9,157 nt of DNA from an uncultured Chloroflexota bacterium (GTDB lineage Bacteria > Chloroflexota > Anaerolineae > Aggregatilineales > Phototrophicaceae): assembly GCA_937927665.1 (NCBI GenBank), contig CALBRY010000656.1, forward strand, positions 1 to 9,157, written 5' to 3'. Below, piece after piece: positions 5,782-9,157 of this stretch. Position numbers and translations under genes: made by a program. The notes under the pieces were generated by a model, which had not been told where the DNA came from, did not search any database, and saw nothing but the letters and a program-made list of their open reading frames with translations. Each line of letters opens with the position of its first letter. Position 1 is the stretch's first letter.

Positions 5782-7436
5782 CATCCAACAGCCTGCTGAT
5801 TCATCATGCGCGTGTTTTTACTGCCGATCCGCTCCAACCATCGGCGCAAGCGGTCGGCATACAGGGCAATCGAATTGCGTTTGTCGGCTCTGATGCGGAC
5901 GCGGAACGCTGGCGCACCGCTGACACCCGCGTGATCGACGCACAGCAGGCGACACTCATGCCGGGGATCGTAGACAGCCATTATCACCTGTTTTTCGGCG
6001 CGATGGAGCTTGGGCATATTCAACTGTGGGATGTGCAGTCGCTTGACGAGATGGGCGCGGTGATCCGCGCTTACGCCGCCGAACACCCCGACGACGAGTC
6101 GATCAACGCGGTGCAGTTTCGCTACGAAATTTTGCCGACCGGGGATCGCCTCACACGACAGCGTCTTGATGCGATTCTGCCGGATCGCCCGCTGTTGATC
6201 ATGGGCTACGATCATCATACCGCGTGGGCGAATACCCGCGCGCTTGAAATCTCCGGCACACTGCACGGCGCAAAAACAGGCGTCAACAGCGAAATCTTGA
6301 TGGCAGAAGATGGGACTGCCACCGGAGAACTTGTCGAACCTGCCGCGTATGGGGTTGTGCTGCGCCACTTTGACGCATGGGGGCGCACGGTCAAAGGCTT
6401 GATCGGGAATACGGTTGGCGCGCCCAAGCTCAACCCGGCGCGTGAGCGCGTATGGCTGCGGGAAGGACTCAAACAGGCGGCACGTTACGGGATCACCAGC
6501 GTGCATAACATGGATGGCGACGCGGAACAGGCGGCATTTTATGCGGCGGTCGAAAAAGACGGCGAACTCAGCGTGCGCGTGAATATCCCGTTCAGCATCT
6601 TTCCGACGACGCAGATCAGCGAACTCGAAGAAGCAGTTGAAATGGCACGGCTTTATCAAGGCGAGAAACTGCGCTCCGGTCGCGTGAAATTGTTCATGGA
6701 TGGTGTGATGGAATCATGGACGGCGCTGTTGATCGACGATTACGCCGATCGCCCCGGCTGGCGTGGGGATGCGCTCTACACCGCCGAACATTTTGATCGG
6801 CTGGCGTGCGAATGTGATGCGCGTGGGCTGCAAATCACCGTTCACGCGATCGGTGATGCCGCTGTCAACCGCACGCTGAACGGTTATGCACTGGCGCGCC
6901 GCGTCAATGGCGCGCGTGACAGCCGCCATCGCGTCGAACATATCGAATTGATTCAGCCTGCTGATCTGCCGCGTTTTGTCGAGTTGGGCGTGATCGCGTC
7001 GATGCAGCCGCTCCACAGCCCGATCACGTACCCGGAAACACACGAGTTGTTTCCGCTGCGCGTCGGCGCGGAACGCTGGTCAAACGGCTTCGCATGGCAG
7101 ACGATCCGCGAGGCGGGGGCGCATCTCGCGTTTGGCAGCGATTTTCCTGTCGTCACCGCTGATCCGATGATGGGAATCCATGCCGCGCTCAACCGCCGCG
7201 CATGGGGCGCGGGCATGCCTGATCAGCGGCAAACGCTGGCGGACACGCTGATCAGCTACACCCGTGAGGGCGCATATGCTGAATTTCAGGAAGATGTGCG
7301 CGGACAGATTAAGCCGGGGATGCTTGCCGATCTGGTGCTGTTCTCAGAGGATTTGTTCGCCGTGCCGCCTGATCAGATCACCCGTGCGCGCCCGGTGCTG
7401 ACGTTGTGTGATGGTCAAATCACATTTGAGGGGTAA
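5778..7436 (+). CDS. YtcJ-like metal-dependent amidohydrolase (COG1574)
   Basis: Member of the amidohydrolase superfamily, TIM-barrel hydrolases acting on amide or related bonds; N-substituted formamide deformylase is a characterised relative, but the substrate here is unknown. Counting from GTG at 5778 (552 aa), it shows the metal-binding H68-Y-H70 after MPGIVDS, K304 in GRVKLFMDG, H356 in VHAIGDAAVNR, H388 in RVEHIE and D455 in FGSDFPV, so the active site looks complete. The C-terminal GMLADLVLF returns to the small beta domain, as is typical. I chose GTG at 5778 because it gives a GTGA overlap with the glycosyltransferase stop and has AAAGGA 5 nt upstream; an in-frame GTG at 5754 would add eight residues. 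No signal peptide is seen, so it is cytoplasmic. Transcription is expected to end at the 7442-7470 hairpin. Confidence 0.9.
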   Translation: MTSNSLLIHHARVFTADPLQPSAQAVGIQGNRIAFVGSDADAERWRTADTRVIDAQQATLMPGIVDSHYHLFFGAMELGHIQLWDVQSLDEMGAVIRAYAAEHPDDESINAVQFRYEILPTGDRLTRQRLDAILPDRPLLIMGYDHHTAWANTRALEISGTLHGAKTGVNSEILMAEDGTATGELVEPAAYGVVLRHFDAWGRTVKGLIGNTVGAPKLNPARERVWLREGLKQAARYGITSVHNMDGDAEQAAFYAAVEKDGELSVRVNIPFSIFPTTQISELEEAVEMARLYQGEKLRSGRVKLFMDGVMESWTALLIDDYADRPGWRGDALYTAEHFDRLACECDARGLQITVHAIGDAAVNRTLNGYALARRVNGARDSRHRVEHIELIQPADLPRFVELGVIASMQPLHSPITYPETHELFPLRVGAERWSNGFAWQTIREAGAHLAFGSDFPVVTADPMMGIHAALNRRAWGAGMPDQRQTLADTLISYTREGAYAEFQEDVRGQIKPGMLADLVLFSEDLFAVPPDQITRARPVLTLCDGQITFEG

Positions 7437-7441
7437 AAATG

Positions 7442-7470
7442 AGGGGTAAAAAGCGCCGCCTTTTACCCCT
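7442..7470. terminator. Probable bidirectional terminator between convergent genes
   Basis: AGGGGTAAAA (7442-7451) and TTTTACCCCT (7461-7470) form a perfect 10-bp stem with a 9-nt GC-rich loop, 5 bp after the amidohydrolase stop and 6 bp before the end of the oxidoreductase gamma gene. On the minus strand the stem is followed within 3 nt by ATTTTTA, resembling an intrinsic terminator; on the plus strand the T-run is inside the stem. The left arm is repeated directly just upstream (GAGGGGTAAAAA at 7428-7439 and 7441-7452). Confidence 0.65.
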
Positions 7471-7476
7471 TCGATG

Positions 7477-8025
7477 TTAAGCGTGTATCCCTGCCGCCGC
7501 TTCGACTCCGTGCTCGATGGCTTGAATATTCATCGGGATCAGATTGCGGTGATTCTTCGGAATGTGCTTCTCCAGCGCCCGCTGGAGGGCGGCAACCGGG
7601 AACAGCGGACGCGCGGTGAGTGCTGCGCCGAGCAAAATCATATTTGTCACGCGCGGATTACCGAGTCGGCTGGCGATCTCTGTTGCCGGAACAGGGAGAA
7701 CGGTGATATCGGTGCGCTGGCTCGTGTGAGCGATCAGCGACGTGTTGACGACGAGCAAGCCTCCCGGCGCAACCTGTGACTCGTATTTATCAAATGATGG
7801 GTTATTGAATACCAGCGCGACTGTCGGGCGCTCCATCAGCGGCGATGCAATCGGGCGATCACTGATCACGGCGAGACAGTGTGCCGTTCCGCCGCGCATC
7901 TCCGGTCCATAGGACGGAATCCACGTGACCTCTAAGCCTTCGTCCATCGCGGTATAGGCGAGGAGCTGTCCGGCGAACATCACGCCTTGTCCGCCAAATC
8001 CGGCGAGTATGAGTCCTTCCAGCAT
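7477..8025 (-). CDS. 2-oxoacid:ferredoxin oxidoreductase, gamma subunit
   Basis: Catalytic gamma-type subunit (182 aa) of a CoA-dependent 2-oxoacid:ferredoxin oxidoreductase, which oxidatively decarboxylates a 2-oxoacid to an acyl-CoA and reduces ferredoxin. It shows GFGGQGVMFAG near the N-terminus (9-19) and PSYGPEMRGG (37-46), both diagnostic for the gamma domain. Length is normal for a stand-alone gamma subunit. ATG at 8025 lies 5 bp after the beta stop, with AGGACGG a short way upstream inside the end of the beta gene. It is the last gene of the cluster, before the shared terminator. Substrate (2-oxoglutarate, pyruvate or branched-chain 2-oxoacids) cannot be fixed from this subunit. Confidence 0.92.
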   Translation of the reverse strand: MLEGLILAGFGGQGVMFAGQLLAYTAMDEGLEVTWIPSYGPEMRGGTAHCLAVISDRPIASPLMERPTVALVFNNPSFDKYESQVAPGGLLVVNTSLIAHTSQRTDITVLPVPATEIASRLGNPRVTNMILLGAALTARPLFPVAALQRALEKHIPKNHRNLIPMNIQAIEHGVEAAAGIHA

Positions 8026-8030
8026 GATTC

Positions 8031-8843
8031 TCAGCCCGTCCTTTTCTCAAGCGCGCGGACGGCATCCGTCACTTTGTAATCACCGAGCGGATATTGGGGG
8101 ATCATGTTCGTTTCCACCCATTTGAGCGCGTCTTTGGGTGTCATGCCCCAGTTGGTCGGGCAGCTTGAAAGCATTTCAACCATGCTGAAGCCTAACCCGT
8201 TCATCTGCGCCTTGAGTGCGGTGATCACGGCTTTCTTTGCCTGCCGGATGTGCCGGACATCGTGCAGCGAACAGCGGGTGATATATGCTGTGCCGTCCAA
8301 CTGCGAGAGCAGTTCGCTCATGCGGAGCGGGAAACCGGTCAGGAGCGAATCACGTCCGCTGGGGGATGACGTGGTGCGCTGTCCTAACAGCGTCGTCGGT
8401 GCCATTTGTCCGCCGGTCATCCCATACACCGCATTGTTGATAAAAATGCTCGTGATATGTTCTCCGCGCGCGGCGGCGTGCAGGATTTCTGCCGCGCCAA
8501 TCGATGCGAGATCGCCGTCACCTTGATACGATACGACGATGTTATCGGGCTGTGTGCGCTTGATTCCGGTCGCCATTGCCGGAGCGCGTCCGTGTGCAGC
8601 TTCGCAGCCGTCCACTTCGAAATAATCGTAAGCGAACACCGAACATCCCACCGGCGCGACCAAAATCACCTGTTCGCGGATGCCGAGTTCGTCAAAGGCT
8701 TCGGCTAGAATGCGGTGGGCGATGCCGTGCGTACAGCCGGGGCAGTAATGCGTATGGCGGCTGCTGAGTGATTCAGGTCGGGTATAGACCGCTTCCATCT
8801 CGATAGGCTCAAGATGAGGAATTTCTGTAGGAATCATCATCAT
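8031..8843 (-). CDS. 2-oxoacid:ferredoxin oxidoreductase, beta (thiamine diphosphate) subunit
   Basis: Beta subunit (270 aa) that binds thiamine diphosphate and probably an iron-sulfur cluster. Key features are YCPGCTHG (C34, C37), GCSVF (C67), GDGD (108-111) followed by INNAVYGMTGGQ (135-146), the Mg/thiamine-diphosphate motif, then MAPTTLLGQRTT (147-158), which is typical of KorB/Vor-type beta subunits rather than fused pyruvate oxidoreductase. C228 near the C-terminal part may be a further cluster ligand. ATG at 8843 overlaps the alpha stop by 4 bp (ATGA) and has GGAG 7 nt upstream, so translation is probably coupled; three Met codons stand in a row and the first is chosen. Family firm, 2-oxoglutarate versus branched-chain substrate uncertain. 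Confidence 0.94.
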   Translation of the reverse strand: MMMIPTEIPHLEPIEMEAVYTRPESLSSRHTHYCPGCTHGIAHRILAEAFDELGIREQVILVAPVGCSVFAYDYFEVDGCEAAHGRAPAMATGIKRTQPDNIVVSYQGDGDLASIGAAEILHAAARGEHITSIFINNAVYGMTGGQMAPTTLLGQRTTSSPSGRDSLLTGFPLRMSELLSQLDGTAYITRCSLHDVRHIRQAKKAVITALKAQMNGLGFSMVEMLSSCPTNWGMTPKDALKWVETNMIPQYPLGDYKVTDAVRALEKRTG

Positions 8844-9157
8844 TTTAGTTCTCCAACCGCAAGCATCCGGTATTCCGAGTGAATGGCGTTGAGGATTTCA
8901 TCCGGCATCGGGACAACTCCGCCCATCCGCCCATAAAACTTGACCGGAACACGTCCGTTCACCGCAAGCCGGACATCATCCAGCATTTGACCCGCATTCA
9001 TTTCGACCACGAGGCACGCCTGAACGCGCCCGGCAAGCGCTGCAATGCGATCATCGGGGAACGGGTAAAGTGTTTGCGGGCGCAGCAGACCGACTTTTAA
9101 GCCCTGCTCACGCGCCATTTGAACCGCGCTCAAGGCGATTCGTCCCGCCGTACCAAA
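8840..9157 (-). CDS. 2-oxoacid:ferredoxin oxidoreductase, alpha subunit (partial, C-terminal end)
   Basis: C-terminal 105 residues of the alpha subunit; the gene runs off the right edge, so its start is not in the window. The visible part begins FGTAGRIALSAV and continues through GLLRPQTLYPFPDDRI, VVEMNAGQMLDDV and FYGRMGGVVPMPDEIL. These are characteristic of the transketolase C-terminal-like domain of KorA/VorB-type subunits. The YGRMGG stretch resembles VorB (3-methyl-2-oxobutanoate) proteins as I recall them, but this is weak evidence for substrate. Its TGA overlaps the beta ATG. A delta ferredoxin subunit, if any, would be upstream outside the window. Confidence 0.9.
   Translation of the reverse strand, partial: FGTAGRIALSAVQMAREQGLKVGLLRPQTLYPFPDDRIAALAGRVQACLVVEMNAGQMLDDVRLAVNGRVPVKFYGRMGGVVPMPDEILNAIHSEYRMLAVGELK

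Noticed and set aside
5757..6659. 300-codon minus-strand open frame opposite the amidohydrolase and the end of the glycosyltransferase
   Set aside because: It lies wholly antisense to genes with clear catalytic motifs, has no recognisable domain, and long antisense frames are expected in GC-rich coding DNA.
7477..9157. Hope of a novel redox system in the oxidoreductase cluster
   Set aside because: The alpha-beta-gamma order and motifs match ordinary 2-oxoacid:ferredoxin oxidoreductases; nothing unusual is visible.

Overview
The window (9,157 bases, GC-rich, densely coding) looks like ordinary chromosome from a Chloroflexota bacterium, most likely of the Anaerolineae type. This rests on family content only: a DUF6062-like protein, a secreted beta-helix protein with a choice-of-anchor Q-like region, a GreA-type factor and a 2-oxoacid:ferredoxin oxidoreductase cluster. 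There is no 16S or other phylogenetic marker. I see no tRNA, rRNA, CRISPR array, transposase or phage gene.

Layout. Positions 1-2148 hold three minus-strand genes, read in the order greA-like (1657-2148), DUF6062-like double-zinc-ribbon-like protein (853-1545) and an APS-type assimilatory sulfate reductase, cysH (1-684). They are separated by gaps with marked dyad symmetry: a long hairpin directly after greA (1577-1658), a perfect 14-bp palindrome after the DUF6062 gene (829-842), and a 22-bp near-palindrome just upstream of cysH (713-734). Positions 2246-4375 (minus) encode a secreted 709-residue right-handed beta-helix protein with GGAI/FxxN repeats, an Fn3-like domain and a short Cys-rich tail. 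An 11-bp inverted repeat sits between it and greA.

A divergent promoter region (4376-4527) separates the beta-helix gene from a plus-strand two-gene operon: a GT1/COG1819 glycosyltransferase (4528-5781) and a YtcJ-like metal-dependent amidohydrolase (5778-7436). These two overlap by 4 bp (GTGA), which implies translational coupling. The operon runs into a hairpin (7442-7470) shared with a convergent minus-strand cluster for the alpha (C-terminal part only), beta and gamma subunits of a 2-oxoacid:ferredoxin oxidoreductase. This cluster has an ATGA overlap and a 5-bp gap, and extends beyond the right edge.

How the genes relate. The oxidoreductase cluster is a single enzyme that converts a 2-oxoacid and CoA to acyl-CoA with reduced ferredoxin. 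The glycosyltransferase/amidohydrolase pair is probably co-translated, but its substrate cannot be read from sequence. The cysH gene provides sulfite for sulfur assimilation. I do not see an obviously new multi-gene system. The most interesting items are the non-coding dyads, the tip insertion in GreA, the duplicated Cys/His motif in the DUF6062-like protein and the architecture of the secreted protein.
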